From contig OX344761.1 of assembly GCA_947034895.1 (NCBI GenBank), positions 20,782,863 to 20,846,862 of the forward strand: DNA of 64,000 nt, written 5' to 3'. This DNA comes from Rhytidiadelphus loreus. Taxonomy: Eukaryota; Streptophyta; Bryopsida; Hypnales; Hylocomiaceae. Shown here piece after piece: positions 1-12,040 of this stretch. The notes under the pieces were generated by a model. It was not told the DNA's origin. It did not search any database and saw nothing but the letters and a program-made list of their open reading frames with translations. The translations under genes and the position numbers were made by a program. Numbering within the stretch: position 1 is the stretch's first letter; each line of letters starts with the position of its first letter.

Positions 1-1037
1 TATACTTCTACAACATTTGAGAATTTTTATTCTATTTTTTGAGACATTGACTAAGATGTCTACATGTTTTTTGAGTTGTTTTCTAGGGACATCAAATCAA
101 ATGTCTCTAGAGACATTTTTGCAATGTCTATGGAGACATCCAAATGTTTTCATAGACATCAAATGAGGCATTGCCGTGTTCATCTCATGTTCATCTTTGA
201 AATTTTACTTTTAATACAAACTACACGTTCTACATATCCCACATGGTTTGCCATACTTCCTACCACCCCACTTCTATATAAGCTTGTGTTTTCATTTCAA
301 TATAATCACAATAAATTCCCAAATACAGTGTATTTTGTATGGTGTATTGTACTTGTTGTATAATGTATGTTGTGTAAATGATGTATGTTGTATAATGTAT
401 GTTATATTTTTAATGTATGTTGTATTTTGTATTGTGCAAGAAATATGGTGTATTGTGTATGATTGTAGTTGGTTATCTCAATTGATGTCTTAGAAAACAT
501 GTGGACGTTGTAGGTGATGTCCCAAAAAACATGTGGATGTCTTGGTGGACATCCATTTTGCAAAGGACATGCCATAGCATAAGGGACAATGTAAATGATT
601 TAATTGTAAACATCAAAGGAAACATGTGCATGTCACAGAAGATGTCTTTTTGGACTTCAGATTGGACACAATACAATGAACATGTCAAAATTCTAAACTA
701 CTACAAAGTTGACATGTGGTAGTGATGTCATGGCTAACGTCATCCAAAGAATGGATGAAAAAGTAGCTTATGTGGCATTCACTGCCCCGTCATCGTTGAG
801 GTGGTGCACATGTGGCAGCCTTATGGCAACTTCTTAACATTTTAAAAGACCATGTTTTTTAAGACATCCTCCTAAATCTTCTTCAAATCTTATCATGTTT
901 TTTGTAATTTTGCATGTTTTTTGCCTTGTCAATCCTGACGCATTTTTTTTGATATCAAAGTTGACGTAGCTGATGTCCACGCAAACATGACTACCACGTT
1001 ATAGTCATGTCACAAAAATCGCGGGTTTCTTCTAGTG
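1..1037. mobile_element. CACTA-like non-autonomous element, right-hand part
   Basis: The stretch ends at 1037 in GCGGGTTTCTTCTAGTG, the reverse complement of a CACTA-type terminus (CACTAGAAGAAACCCGC). Elements at 28594-29746 and 32113-33375 have related ends. The interior is packed with GACATC/GATGTC words in both orientations, often spaced by ACATG. It shares blocks with the other two elements, for example a segment near 225-280 (ACATATCCCACATGGTTTG...CTACCACCCC) and GTATGGTGTATTG-type repeats near 330-460. No convincing protein is seen. The left end lies outside the window, so length and target duplication cannot be checked. Confidence 0.6.
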
Positions 1038-3305
1038 CTTGTTGTCTTCAACAGTCCTTGAGGAACTCAAGATTGTTGCTTCTATAGGGGTTGAAAGTTG
1101 CTTTCCTTTTCCAACAACATTAGAGCATCAATATTCCCTTCCTTTGGTGCGATTACTAAACCCACTACTATTTTGTCCTTGATTAGAGCACCTACCTTGG
1201 CTTGTGTTGTTGTTTGGACTTTGGATGATACAAATGTTTGGGTGGTCACCACAAAAGGTCAAGACATTTAAGTTCATGAGAAGAATTAGGGACCTTCATC
1301 AAAATCTTCCACCTTAATATCCTAACTCTCTTCTTTCAATTTCTTATTTTTGGCTATCTTTAAAGTCATAATTGATATTACTAACACACTTGAGTGGCAA
1401 CATTGTAGAAATTGTCATGGACATAAGTTGTAGAATTGGCAGTATAGGATGAGGAGTTGGGTAGTTAAGAGTTGGAATTGATAAATATGTGGGTGTAGGA
1501 CTTTGAGGTGGTGATGACATGTTGGTAGAATCTTGAACTTTGTCATACAAGGAAGTCATTCCAAGCGAGCTTCATAAAAAAAATTCCACATTAGAAATTG
1601 GACTTCAAAAGTTACAATTCAAAGGAAGTAGGAGAGGGGGAGAATATATTGAACCTCTTTTGATTTGGTTGTTGACCTTAGTTTAGGCATTGTTATTTTC
1701 ACTAATAAGAAAACACAACTAAAACATGTGTTTGACAAAAACTCCTTTCCAATATGAGAGAGTGATCTATTGCTTCCATTGTTCACTTGGTGTTATACAT
1801 GAATAGAGGACTGGAAAATGGAAGGCTTGCAATGTCAAATTGTGTCCACTTAGTAGCATGATTTTCTTGGTAGATTAGAGATCAATGCATTGGCAAAGAA
1901 ATTTAGCTAATTTTGCAAGAATTGAACAAATTGGGGTGCTAATTAATTATATATGAAGTAGTGGAGAGGTCTACAATAAATTTCAGTAGCTACGGTATTA
2001 ATTTTTAGGAAATTGAGGTTGAATTTGTTGCTATAACTTCAATTACAAGACAAACTTTATAATCATGGCTTGTTTATGGTCATCAAATTCATTTGTGGGT
2101 GGAGATTATAGACTTGATGGAAATTCAAGGATCGTGGGTTTGTTTGTTTGTTATATATTTTTTTTTCCTTTAAATTGGAGGCAATCAATTGCCTTAGAAA
2201 TTTAAAAAAAATTGGCCCTAATCCCTTACAATTTTTGTTGCATGTCTCCTCTAAGCAATGCAATAACTCTATGCTTTGCCATGCCAAATCCTTGTGCCCC
2301 CATCTCCAATATTAATTGTTTGTCATGGAGCCTTGGGAGCTTGCTAGGGACCTTTGGTTATTTGATGAGCGACTTGGTTGACCATTGTACCCTCTACCTT
2401 GCCCTTTGTCACAAAACCCTAGCTATCCTCACTATCCCTCAAAAAGTCAAGAAATTTCAACATGCCTACCCTACTTCCAAACCCCAATTTGAAAAAAAAT
2501 TGTTGTAACTTTTAGACTATGCAACAAAATTTAATAAAAATAGATCTTTATATGCATCATAAGAAACTTATGTTTAGGTGATGGAGTTTAGATGATATCC
2601 AATGTAACAACCCAAAATATTACGTTGGATGTTATTGTTGACATAAAAATATGGGTTGTTATAATGAATGTCACTTAAAATCCGTCATCTAAAACATGGG
2701 GTCCTCATAGAATTCAAACCTCATAGAAAATGACACACTTTAAAAAAATTTAGAAAATTGTGGTAAAAAATGAGAGCACATAAGCCTATATAAAATCTAT
2801 TTTGTCCCCGAAAGTGACTTTGGGATTGTAGGAGTCACCCTTGCTCAATAGTAATTATTACATTAGTCTTCTTCTCGGTCTTCTTGAAGTACAAATTGAT
2901 GATGATATTAAAATGAAAAGAGTAGTTGTTAGGCATTTATAAGTTAGCTACCATTATTTACTAGTACCTTTGGCAAAAAATAATATTCTCTCAAAGATGT
3001 TGCCACATACCTCTCATGTTGGAATTGGGTGTAACCTCTAAATAATAAAGCATGGGTGGCATTAAAATAAATAAATATTAGGTATATAAAGTATATATAT
3101 AACTTGCTAGTAACATGCAACAATATAGTCAAGTTTAGTAATCTTACAAATTTTTCTTCCTAGGTAAATTTGGCTAGCAAAAAGTCTATGAACTTAAGGT
3201 AGCTCTAGCATACTTAAAAATTGACAAATTTCCAAAACGCAAATTGTATTTGAATTGTAGTGAAGAATACTTGAATATCATTCAACGAATTCTAGAGAAG
3301 TGGAG
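1038..3305. other. Intergenic, no gene recognised
   Basis: AT-rich sequence with only short overlapping open frames and no domain that I recognise. A fragment at about 2605-2695 (AACAACCCA...GACATAAAAATATGGGTTGTT) matches the internal hairpin of the CACTA foldback at 53297-53512, so it is probably a relic of that family. Confidence 0.5.
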
Positions 3306-3312
3306 GCAAGCT

Positions 3313-3977
3313 CATGGTTGCAAGAAAGACTGAACGATTTTGGTAGTGTTTTGCCAAAATTGCAGTTTTCTACGTTGAGTACTATGAGTACTACAGTTCT
3401 ACAAAATAGAACAATCTCAGCCATTGATCTAAGAAATCAACAACTAATAGTACTTTTAACTACTTGTAAGTACTGAAAAAGTACTATTTGAAAAAAAAGA
3501 CAGTTTGTCATAGAATATACATACAATTAAATACAAATTAATAATAATCAAGAAATCATGAACAATTTTTTTTTTAAATTGTCCATTTGTAAAGACTTGA
3601 TAGTGATCACATTTCACCAAAAACTAAAAGTTAAAACCATCTTGAATGTTCGGAGCGCTACATGCAAGGGACCCCTATTCACATACATGTCAAGGACAAA
3701 GAATTGTGTTTTTTATAATGCCCTTTGGTGGCACATGTCCATCTAATGTGGGAATATCCCAAGAAAAATTCAAGTGACAAATTAGCTAAATTGAAATTTA
3801 ATTATAAAGTTATTTTTGAAATTTAAAAAAAAATAAAAAATCTCATAATTTTTGAATTAGCCATCTTCAAAAAAAAATTTAAATCCATTTGCTTCATTTT
3901 CCAAAAGTTACAACCAATGGCAACTCCATCACTTCAATCATGATGCAAAACAGGACCGGTCTTTCTTGCAATCACCC
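3313..3977. mobile_element. Terminal-inverted-repeat element, TTGCAAGAAA family, copy 1
   Basis: The left end GGTTGCAAGAAAGAC is mirrored at the right by GTCTTTCTTGCAATCACC. Two further copies (36157-36903 and 53872-54710) have the same termini and the same internal TAGTACTA-rich segment. No open frame of note. The left terminus is degenerate and I see no clear target duplication, so the outer limits are approximate. Confidence 0.6.
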
Positions 3978-5149
3978 CATAGAGAACCTTTGAAAGATAG
4001 TCAAAGATTTGTTGCAACACCCAAGCAAACCAATGAATAAGCAAGAAATGATACAAAAAAATCAAGTAGTATAGGATCATTCAAGTATCTCTACAACAAT
4101 TACAAAATGCTCATGTTTAAAAGCCCTATAGAATGCAGGCATTAATTTCAGCAAAGGTTGAAACCAAAATTTCACAAAAAAGGTGGTATTCCACAAACTT
4201 GGCACTTCTATGTTTAGACCGTGTGGTTTGAAATTTAAAGCAGTCTTAGACTTTTTTAGAGTTAAGGAAGAAAATGAATAAAAGATGGCGTATTGAATTT
4301 CCCATGTTGGCAACACTAGATGGTAGATAGTGTATAGAAAAGATTGAAATTTGGTTGTATGATTTTGGATTTTACATGTATATATTTGTTATGATGATCA
4401 AGTACTCTTCACTAGAATTCGCAGTTTGAAAATCCATCCATTTTTTTTAGTATGCTTCTTGAAATTCATGAACTTTTTCTTGAATTTGCCTGGAAACAAA
4501 TTGATTCTTAAGATTATTGGACCTGATTGTACTGATGTTGGATGGATATCCACATTTTTTGAAATTACAGGGGGAATCCTTCTTCTCACACAGGGGATTT
4601 TGAGAAATCTTTTTAATTTCACACTGAGTTTTCATTATGAGCAGTTTGTGAATATACACAAGACTTTAGATAGTTATACACTTAAATTTCTAGTCTTTGA
4701 TCGAGTTGGACCAGAAGTATGAGGGCTTGCTAAAATAGGAGTAAAATTTCACATCAGTCTCACACACGTCTTCAAGGACAAGCTCGAGACATAGATTGGA
4801 ATGAAAAGAGTAATTGTTTGGTACAATGAAGCCAGGTTTTATGTACATCTAGCTAGGGCCAGGAGACGGCTGCCTGGGATGGATACATACCATTACTAAG
4901 GAAGTGTTTGTGATCCCCACGCCAGGACTTTGTAACTGGTACGTAGTGCGGTAGTGTCCCTTGTAATGTCAAGTTTTCGTTTGTTGTTTGATGGTCTTGA
5001 ATGGAGCACCCGTTTGTTCAGTGGCTTTGTGGTTTGTATTGCTCAAGATGGTTGCAGATCGATGAAGTTCCACTTGTAGTATAAGACGGGATTGAGTTCA
5101 GTTGTAGAATAAATGCTAGCTTCTGAATTCTGCATGCTTGCATCTATTG
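3978..5149. other. Intergenic, no gene recognised
   Basis: There is an open frame of 98 codons at 4426-4722 (+), overlapped on the other strand by frames of similar size. It shows no domain that I recognise. It could hold a decayed upstream exon of the BTB copy that follows, but nothing in it proves this. Confidence 0.4.
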
Positions 5150-6980
5150 AAACACAATATATTAAAAGCTCTCGAGTGGCAAATTTCATTAATTCATGTC
5201 CTCAGTTTCTGAACCTTGCAAGAGATTACGCATGCTTGTGCAGGTTCCTTTGATTGATCGATATCTATCGAGCGTGGGTTCTTACATTGAGTTCTTGGAA
5301 GTACGTGTCAATCATGAAGTCCGTTACGTCGGCAAATGTTGACATTTCCAAGTTCTTTTCCCCGGAAAATTTGGAGATAGGATTGCCCTGGAAAAATGAT
5401 GATTTCATCCTCTTGAAGATGCTGGAAGAAGGTGCTCACGCTGACATCACGCTCACAACTCAGGATGATTCCTTGGAAGCACACTGAAGTGTGTTGGCTT
5501 GTGTATCCCTAGTCTTCAATGCCATGTTCAATCACGACATGAAGGAGCAGCTCACCTCCACAGTGAACATCCACGACATGACCTTCGATGGTTTGTAATT
5601 GTTTTTGCTACTGCTCTACGCAACCACTGCATTAAACTGGACAAATGTGCACATGACATGCCAGAATTTTGGATTGCTGTTGAAATTCACTATGCAGAGT
5701 TATGTAAGGCATTCAACAAGTACCAGGTGAAGCGCTCTGGAGTCAGATCTGTCCTAGAATCTGCTTTGGTCAGTTCCTTGAATCTTGAGAATTGCTTGTA
5801 CTACTACGGCATTTTATTGCAACTGGACTCAGATTCTGAACTCCGTGAACTCTTTAAGGTTACAGAAAATTACATCGTGGGCAATTACAATGAAGTTGTG
5901 AAATCCCGAAGTTTTTTTGTGGAGATGGAGCTCAAGCCTTGGCAAGTGTACCAGTTAATCAAATCAGCGGAGCCCCCAGATCGTCGTGCCATAGCACTTC
6001 AATGCTTCTATGCGAGCAAAGATAAGTTTAACATTTCACTTTTGAAGATTTGACAGGACTTGACCGGTGGAAATACTCATACGACATGGCTGAATTTGTG
6101 CTGCGATGAAAAATTGGGAAGGGTAAGCATTTGCACATATCATGCTGTTGTGTATCATGCAGAGGTATAATTAAATAGGTTCATAGCAGATTTTCCTCGC
6201 GTTTACTTACTGGCAATGAAAACATTCTCTCTCCAGGGAAAAATACGTAATATATATGTTACGCTTTGCATTTTGTAATGAGCATGTATAAAACTCTCAT
6301 GAATGGAATGTATAATTTTTTCCTGTTTCTTGAGATATTTGCATTTTGCACTAGAATATTCGTTCTACAGATGTCTGTAAACTTAATGTTTGTGAGCTCC
6401 CTGGTAGTAGAGCTGACCCTAAGCAATTCAATCTAAAGGCAAAAGCTGCCTGTGTCTAGCAGTGATAATGTTGTAGTGCCACCGGTGATACTTTGAGGCC
6501 CAGAATTTGAAGCTCAAGTGTCCAAAGCTCTAAAATCTTTAGGAAAAAAAAAGGATAGATAGAATTGGCATTCAGGTAGCTGATTTGAGGTTTTAGTGCT
6601 TTTAATGAGCTAGCTGGGCAACTGAAAACTGCTCCTGAACTAGTTTTCAGTTGGCAAATAAAAAATAGGCCAACTCCATCTCGTAATCCTCCAGAACCAA
6701 GGATGCCAGTTCCGTGGACTTCCAGCAATGTGACAAATATGACCAGTATTACGAAGTGCGTTCCTATCCATGTTGATGATTGTGAAGTCGGTGTGATTGC
6801 ATATTTTTGGAAGCACCACGTACATGGAGAGATATTTTGGTCCCCACTTGAAACACTCGTAACTGACAGAGCAAATTGTACATGATTGTCCAGTCGTTGT
6901 ATCTTACCTCACTAGAGCAATTTCGCTGAAATACGCTGCACCCGCCCGTATGAAAACTCATAAACACATCCAAAACCACC
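5150..6980 (+). repeat. Duplicated block A (paralogous to 45385-48620)
   Basis: From GAAACACAATA before the BTB pseudogene to about 6980, the sequence aligns almost continuously with 45385-48620, including non-coding DNA on both sides of the gene. It is therefore a segmental duplication and not a retrocopy. Block A lacks the three elements inserted in block B and so shows the empty target sites: around 5303, at 5854-5857 (a single TTAA) and around 6803-6808. Confidence 0.85.
5244..6053 (+). pseudogene. BTB/POZ domain protein pseudogene, copy 1
   Basis: A relative of the BTB gene at 51979-52707 that can no longer be translated. A splice-acceptor-like CAG precedes 5244, followed by a short exon-like stretch. 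The conserved start MKSVTSANVD begins at 5314. The BTB core (EEGAHADITL...) runs to a TGA at 5485-5487, where copy 2 has CGA. A second nonsense codon, TAA at 5596-5598, stands where copy 2 has CAA. A one-base deletion near 5631 moves the rest (KCAHDMPEFW... to the BACK-like part ending at 6053) into another frame. AAGTACGT at 5299-5306 looks like an element excision footprint and also shifts the frame upstream of the ATG. BTB proteins of this kind usually act as substrate adaptors of CUL3 ubiquitin ligases; that role is family knowledge and this copy is presumably dead. Confidence 0.85.
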
Positions 6981-6989
6981 GATTCTGAG

Positions 6990-7460
6990 CAAGTTTAGGC
7001 CTCGATCAGGGTTCCAGAATTGAAGCCACTCCAGCTTCAAACCCTAAACACCTATTTCCGAAACGAAGACTGAGCCTGTCACGAATCGGACCCGTAAACC
7101 CTAGCTATGGTGTGAGAGTTCTACAATTCTTTGGAAACGCAGCACGCAAAGAGTGCGCTTCCTCATTGAAGCATCTATGTAAGAAACTAAGAATCTATGT
7201 CAGTCTCCGTCCCCGCTCTCTGCCTCCAACGGCTTGTGCGGCAAGAGCAACATATTCCTTAAGTTAAACCATACCGTTTGCAGGCATCACTTCCTCGAAC
7301 GGGTATAATAACCCAGCGTCTTGCTATTTTAAACATGAGTACGGTTGTGAACCTGAGGCTGGGTGCTCAGCACAGAGCGAATTGTGCTGGGTACACTTCC
7401 CGGCATACATACCCTTTCCCTTTGGACTGCCCCTTCCCGGGGCCCAACAAACCAACCAAA
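6990..7460 (+). promoter_or_regulatory. GC-richer promoter-like stretch with telo-box motifs
   Basis: Base composition rises well above the neighbours. Two telo-box motifs (AAACCCTA) occur at about 7039-7046 and 7096-7103, an element common near the starts of plant housekeeping genes. An open frame without ATG runs from about 7050 to 7266, and a TTTGCAG acceptor-like site follows near 7280. No product is recognisable. It may be the 5' end of a lost gene. This is inference. Confidence 0.3.
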
Positions 7461-7464
7461 TCGG

Positions 7465-7830
7465 AAATCTACTAAATCCAGGTACGCACCCCCCCTCCCC
7501 GGTAAGCCACTCCTACGACAGTTGACTTTCTTTGATTTTCAGTCTGTACATTTCAGGAAGGGGTCGCGTACACTTCAGGAGGGCTGCGGTTCAGTTTCTT
7601 CAATTCACTTATAATGTACATTTCAGGACGGTTGCGTTTCATTTTCTTGAATTCACTAACTGTGTACATTTCAGGAGGGTGTCTGTTCTCTTTTTTGAAT
7701 TGACTAACAGTGTACATTTCAGGAAGGGGTTTGTTCACTTTCCTCAATTTAGCAGATGTGTACATTTCAGGAAGGGGTCACTTTTAGAAACTACTACATT
7801 TTAACTTCAATTATTTGTAAATAATTCTAC
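7465..7830. repeat. Minisatellite element, copy 1 (about 48-bp unit)
   Basis: Five to six imperfect units of about 48 bp, each carrying TGTACATTTCAGGA(A/G)GG followed by TTCACTTTCTTGAATT. Flanks on both sides (CCCCGGTAAG.CACTCCTA before; TTTTAGAAACT...ATTTGTAAATAATTCT after) recur around the second array at 10905-11375, so a larger element was copied. A unit near a multiple of three with few stops creates repeating open frames on both strands; these are not genes. Confidence 0.85.
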
Positions 7831-8444
7831 AAAGGTCCAAAATATGGAGCAAAATATGAGAAACAACTTGGACTAAATGCCAATTTCAATCTTTTTCCTA
7901 CCATAATTTACTATAAATATTTTTAAGGAGTTTGGCTTCCATGAAACTGCAATGAGCTTCTAAAGGGTCGCTTTAAGAGCCTCCTACCTTACCATGCATA
8001 ACTTTGAAATTTAGGAGGGGGGTTATAGGATGGAAAAATTTAAGCAACTACTAAGACAGTTGACTTTGTGAAAATACCCTTTGTGAAAATCGGAAAAAAG
8101 GGGCCGTGGGGTCTCACTCTCAGATAGTCCAAAGTAGGTCGATAATTTAAAGCGATGAACAATAGTCCAGACTCCAGACTAAGTCTTGGATGATTTGGTA
8201 TCCTCTACTTGCAGGCACAGTAATTAACAAGCTCAGTAATTAAACTCACTTGCTTGTAACTGAGATTGGAACCACAGATGTGATGCACAACTTCCATTTG
8301 CAAAATTTCCTATACACACTCAAACTTCACAGTCTCCACTTTGCACCTCATGTTTCAAGCATCAAATTCCTTTGCATGAGAGCACAATTTTGATTCCTTC
8401 AAGATTCCTTTTATTCACATGAGATTCTTTCATATGCACTCATT
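7831..8444. other. Intergenic, no gene recognised
   Basis: AT-rich sequence. Near 8042-8065 a phrase resembling the start of the minisatellite flank recurs (CTACTAAGACAGTTGACTTTGTG), so a degraded end of that element may be present. Nothing coding is seen. Confidence 0.4.
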
Positions 8445-9385
8445 TTAACCCTAAAGGTTTTTTACTATGTTTTCACCAAAATTGCCATTTCTAGTATAAG
8501 TACCAAATTTAGAAGAAAAAAATACATTTTTGGACACGTGTAACCATAGGATCTTGTATTATGTTGGTTTGAGAAGATGTGGAAAAAATTTCACAAATTT
8601 CCACTATGTAGATTGCAAGATATCAACGTTTGAAGTGACAAAAAAAAAATTGGGGTCCTACTAAAAACAAGGCAGCTGCACTTCACAAGGTCACATTTGT
8701 ATGAAAAAATGTCCAAAATGGTGGTTCATTACATCCATTCTTCAAGGCAAGTTGTCTACATGCTTGAAAAATTTCAAGTCATTTGAAATTGTATAACATA
8801 TAGGAAAAAAGTAGTAAGTAGAAAGAAGTAGAGAATGATTCAAAATACTAAATTGTTAACAATTTACTTATGGAATTGAAACATTCCAATCCCAATGGTT
8901 GTAATGTTGTAATAAACAATGTACACCTAGTGTTTTTATTTTCTTCAAAAATCATTGAAAATTGAGTTAAATAAAGGACTTAAAAGTTTATCTTAGAGTA
9001 CAAATTGCATAACTACCTACAAACTACCTGCAAACTAAAACTCCTCATAACTTTCATCTCATTAAACAAAATGGAACGATTCAAATCTTTTCATGTACAT
9101 ATAAATCTAGAAAAACAATTTCAATTTTTTATTTCTTAAAACAACTATTTTTGAAAAAGTTTTTTTTGCTACCTGGATTGCCTACCAATTGCTAAAAAAT
9201 ATATATTAGACAATAATATTTTAACTATGTAGTCAAAAGTTATGAGAGTTGTTGGGCCTTAAAGTTACTCCTTGGGCATATGTTGTGTGAGAATTTCAAA
9301 GAAAAAAAATATAAACTCCATTTGTAGTGAGTTGCCCCAAATCACGATGTTGTTAAAAAACGTAGTTTAGGGCTTTAGGAATTAA
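8445..9385 (+). mobile_element. TTAA-flanked non-autonomous element (family F1), copy 1
   Basis: TTAA at 8445-8448 is followed by CCCTAAAGG. The other end is CTTTAGGAA before TTAA at 9382-9385. The interior matches elements at 22596-23490 (inverted), 60504-61389 and 61394-62398, with landmarks such as TTTCTAGTATAAGTACC, GGTCACATTTGTATGAA and AAAGTTATGA. No transposase frame, so it is non-autonomous. TTAA target duplication with CCC/GGG termini suggests piggyBac-type mobilisation, but this is inferred from ends only. Confidence 0.75.
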
Positions 9386-10802
9386 TACATATATAATTAT
9401 CATACATGTAAAACTATAATGATTTAGAGAATTTAGTTGTCATATTGATGCTTTTTACAAAGCATTGGTTTTCATTTCTATATATTCCTATTTGAACACA
9501 TGTTTTCTGTTTTGTAAAAATAAAATGACAACTTTTATTGCAATCATTTTATATTTCCTTCACTTCACTATATGATTTCATTTATTTTCACTTCATTTTA
9601 GATCATTTCATTTACTACATCAAGTGAAATTATGTAGTAAATGAAATTTATCGTTATTGATTTTTTTTCCATCTAATAATGCTGAATAATTAAATATTTT
9701 ATTTAAAATTTCAAATATCCTAATTTATAAAAATTAAAAATTAAAAAAATTAACCATTAAATTGAAATATATACAATGCATTGAGCATTGTTTTAGAATA
9801 TTTAATTTTTGTATTTTAAAATCATGTTAAAGATTTATTTAATTATTTAGAAAATATTAAACTCATTTATGAATTGAATTTAAAACTTCTCTTCTTCTTA
9901 AATACAAAGATTTTTTTGTTATTTAAAAAAAAAGATTTAATGAATTTTTTAAAGTTCAACTTATAAACAACTTGTGTGGCGTTGTGTACTTGTCTCTAAT
10001 CCTTAAAGGACAGACGGGTGATCGTGGAAATCATGCATTTTAATACCATGGAAATCATTGGTATACTAAATTTCAAAATCACTCATTGGAAGTCAAAGCA
10101 CTATAGAAGATTTCTCCTTTCCACCCCCAAAACCAAGGATGAATAGTTGTATTTTTGTCTTGTACAAGAGATTCCCTTGTCATTCATCGGACGCCAAATG
10201 TCCGTATCGACGTTTATGGGTTAAGTATTTTCCGTAATTTACCTATATATTCTTTTAATTTTTAATGTTTAGATTAATTTATCTGTAATTAAATTAAATT
10301 TATAGAAACAAAATTCAATTGGAAACCCTTAACTTTCACACTTAAGAACCCAAAGTGCAAAAAAACTTTGGTATACTTCTAATCATTGAAAGCTTTTGGC
10401 AATTCCAAGAATGACATCAAAAATTGCTATACTCTATTTTTCATGATTTAATTCAATTTATAGTCTTAAAAATTGCTCACAAATGAATCATACATCCAAA
10501 AGCAATGATATGACTTTAGAACAACCTTCATCAAATCAAGCTCTCCAAATGGTATAAAAAGAATGATCAATGAGCACTCAGTCAGGAATATCTCAATGTT
10601 ACATACAAAATAAACTAGAACAAAGTAATGTTACCATTGTATTTTTATTTTTATTCAACTTTTACTTCACAAACATAAGTAAAAGAAAGGTGCAAAGCCT
10701 CTACACTCTTGATTGATAATGATTCAAGAGGCCAAACTCTCTTCCTTAAGGTATTGATGTTCAAGTTTAGTTTTTAATTATTAATTGATTTCAAAGCTCA
10801 AT
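9386..10802. other. Intergenic, no gene recognised
   Basis: Very AT-rich with long A and T runs. A fragment at about 9990-10040 (CCTTAAAGGACAGACGGGTGATC) resembles the terminus of family F4 (11404 onward). No coding signal. Confidence 0.4.
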
Positions 10803-10898
10803 TCTTTTTTTTCTTTTTTTTTTCTTTTTTTTCTTTTTTTTCCTCTCCCCCTCCTTTTTCCTTTTTTCCCTCCCCCTCCCCCTCTTTTGCTTTTTTTA
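10803..10898. repeat. Polypyrimidine tract
   Basis: About 95 bases almost entirely of C and T on the plus strand: T runs broken by single Cs, then CCCCCTCC-type blocks. It directly precedes the second minisatellite element. Such tracts can form triplex (H-DNA) structures; whether this one does is unknown. Confidence 0.85.
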
Positions 10899-10904
10899 TC
10901 TTAG

Positions 10905-11375
10905 AGTAGGTCCCGGCAACCCCCCCGGTAAGCTACTCCTAAGACATCTGACTTTCTTTGATTTACAAACTGTGTACATTTGAGGACGGGGTCGGTTCAC
11001 TTTCTTTGATTTCCTAACTGTGTACATTTCAAGAGGGGGTCGCATACATTTCAGGAGGGTTCCGGTTCAATATCTTCAATTCACTAAGTGTGTACATTTC
11101 AGGAGGGGGTTTGTTTACTTTCTTGAATTCACTTACACAATGTACATTTTAGGAAGGGGTGGGTTCACTTTCTTCAATTTACTAACTGTGCACATTTCAA
11201 GAGGGGGTCTGTTTACTTTCTTGAATTCACTAACACAGTGTACATTTCAGAAAGGGGTCGGTTCACTTTCTTCAATTTACTAGATGTGTACATTTCAAGA
11301 GGGGGTCGCTTTTAGAAACTCTTGCATTACAACTTCAAATATTTGTAAATAATTCTGCTAAGGTTTAAAACAAGT
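10905..11375. repeat. Minisatellite element, copy 2 (about 48-bp unit)
   Basis: About seven units with the same consensus as 7465-7830 (TGTACATTTCAGGAGGGGGT...TTCACTTTCTTCAATT), and the same flanks: CCCCCCCGGTAAGCTACTCCTA before and TTTTAGAAACTC...ATTTGTAAATAATTCT after. The longest open frame (11020-11283) is a product of the repeat. Confidence 0.85.
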
Positions 11376-11403
11376 CCATTGCGGTCATGGACACAAGTAA
11401 GCT

Positions 11404-12040
11404 TTAACCCCTAAATGACAGACCCATCACCATTGATTTCAAGCCTCACTGCCAATCACTTAGTTTGTTGCTATTTTGCAACTAGATATGTATGAAAATA
11501 TTTATATTTATTTTTCAGAGATGAAATTAAATGTCTTCATTACTTCACAAAAAAATTAGATTTTTTTGTGGAAAATTAATGTTTTTGAGAATTTTTGAAG
11601 ATAAAGTGAAGAAAAATCACATCAAATAGAAAATTATTTCCAAAATCCTGAAAATTTCACCATGTGTGTACATTACAATGACAAATATCATAGTGTAAAC
11701 TCAATTTCTATATCATTCTATAATTAGAATTCAATAGACATTGAAAATACATTCAAAATTCAAATTGCAATCTAGAAATTTTTCCAAAATTCAAATTGGA
11801 GTAACAACTAGAGTAGACGAGCTTCATTTTGCTAGTTGGGCTCAAGCTCAAAAAACATCATTTTTGTAGAGAAATTTCAGATTTAGAGCAAGCAGCAACA
11901 ACTTCCTTAAATACACTAAAATAGCATATTTTGTGGTCCATTTTTTTTAAAACTTCTCATTAATGTGAAGACAAAAACTTGCAAGACTACAAACTCAATT
12001 GGATATTCTTCATAACTCAACATGAAAAGTCAATAAGAAA
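11404..12040 (-). mobile_element. TTAA-bounded repeat (family F4), copy 1
   Basis: TTAA at 11404-11407 followed by CCCCTAAATGACAGACCC. The interior in reverse orientation matches 18311-18850 and 40195-40770 (shared phrases: GAGCCCAAC.A..AAATGAAG, CTCTAATTG, TTGCAATTTGAA). The far end near 12040 is not clean. No coding frame. Confidence 0.5.

Noticed and set aside
1..720. Regularly spaced GACATC/GATGTC words as a possible CRISPR array
   Set aside because: Spacing and orientation vary, no conserved repeat of 23 bases or more with unique spacers, and the setting is a plant CACTA-like element.
7532..7804. Open frames with repeating VHFR-type residues on both strands (also 11020-11283)
   Set aside because: They come from the 48-bp minisatellite, whose unit length is a multiple of three; no start context, domain or composition supports a gene.
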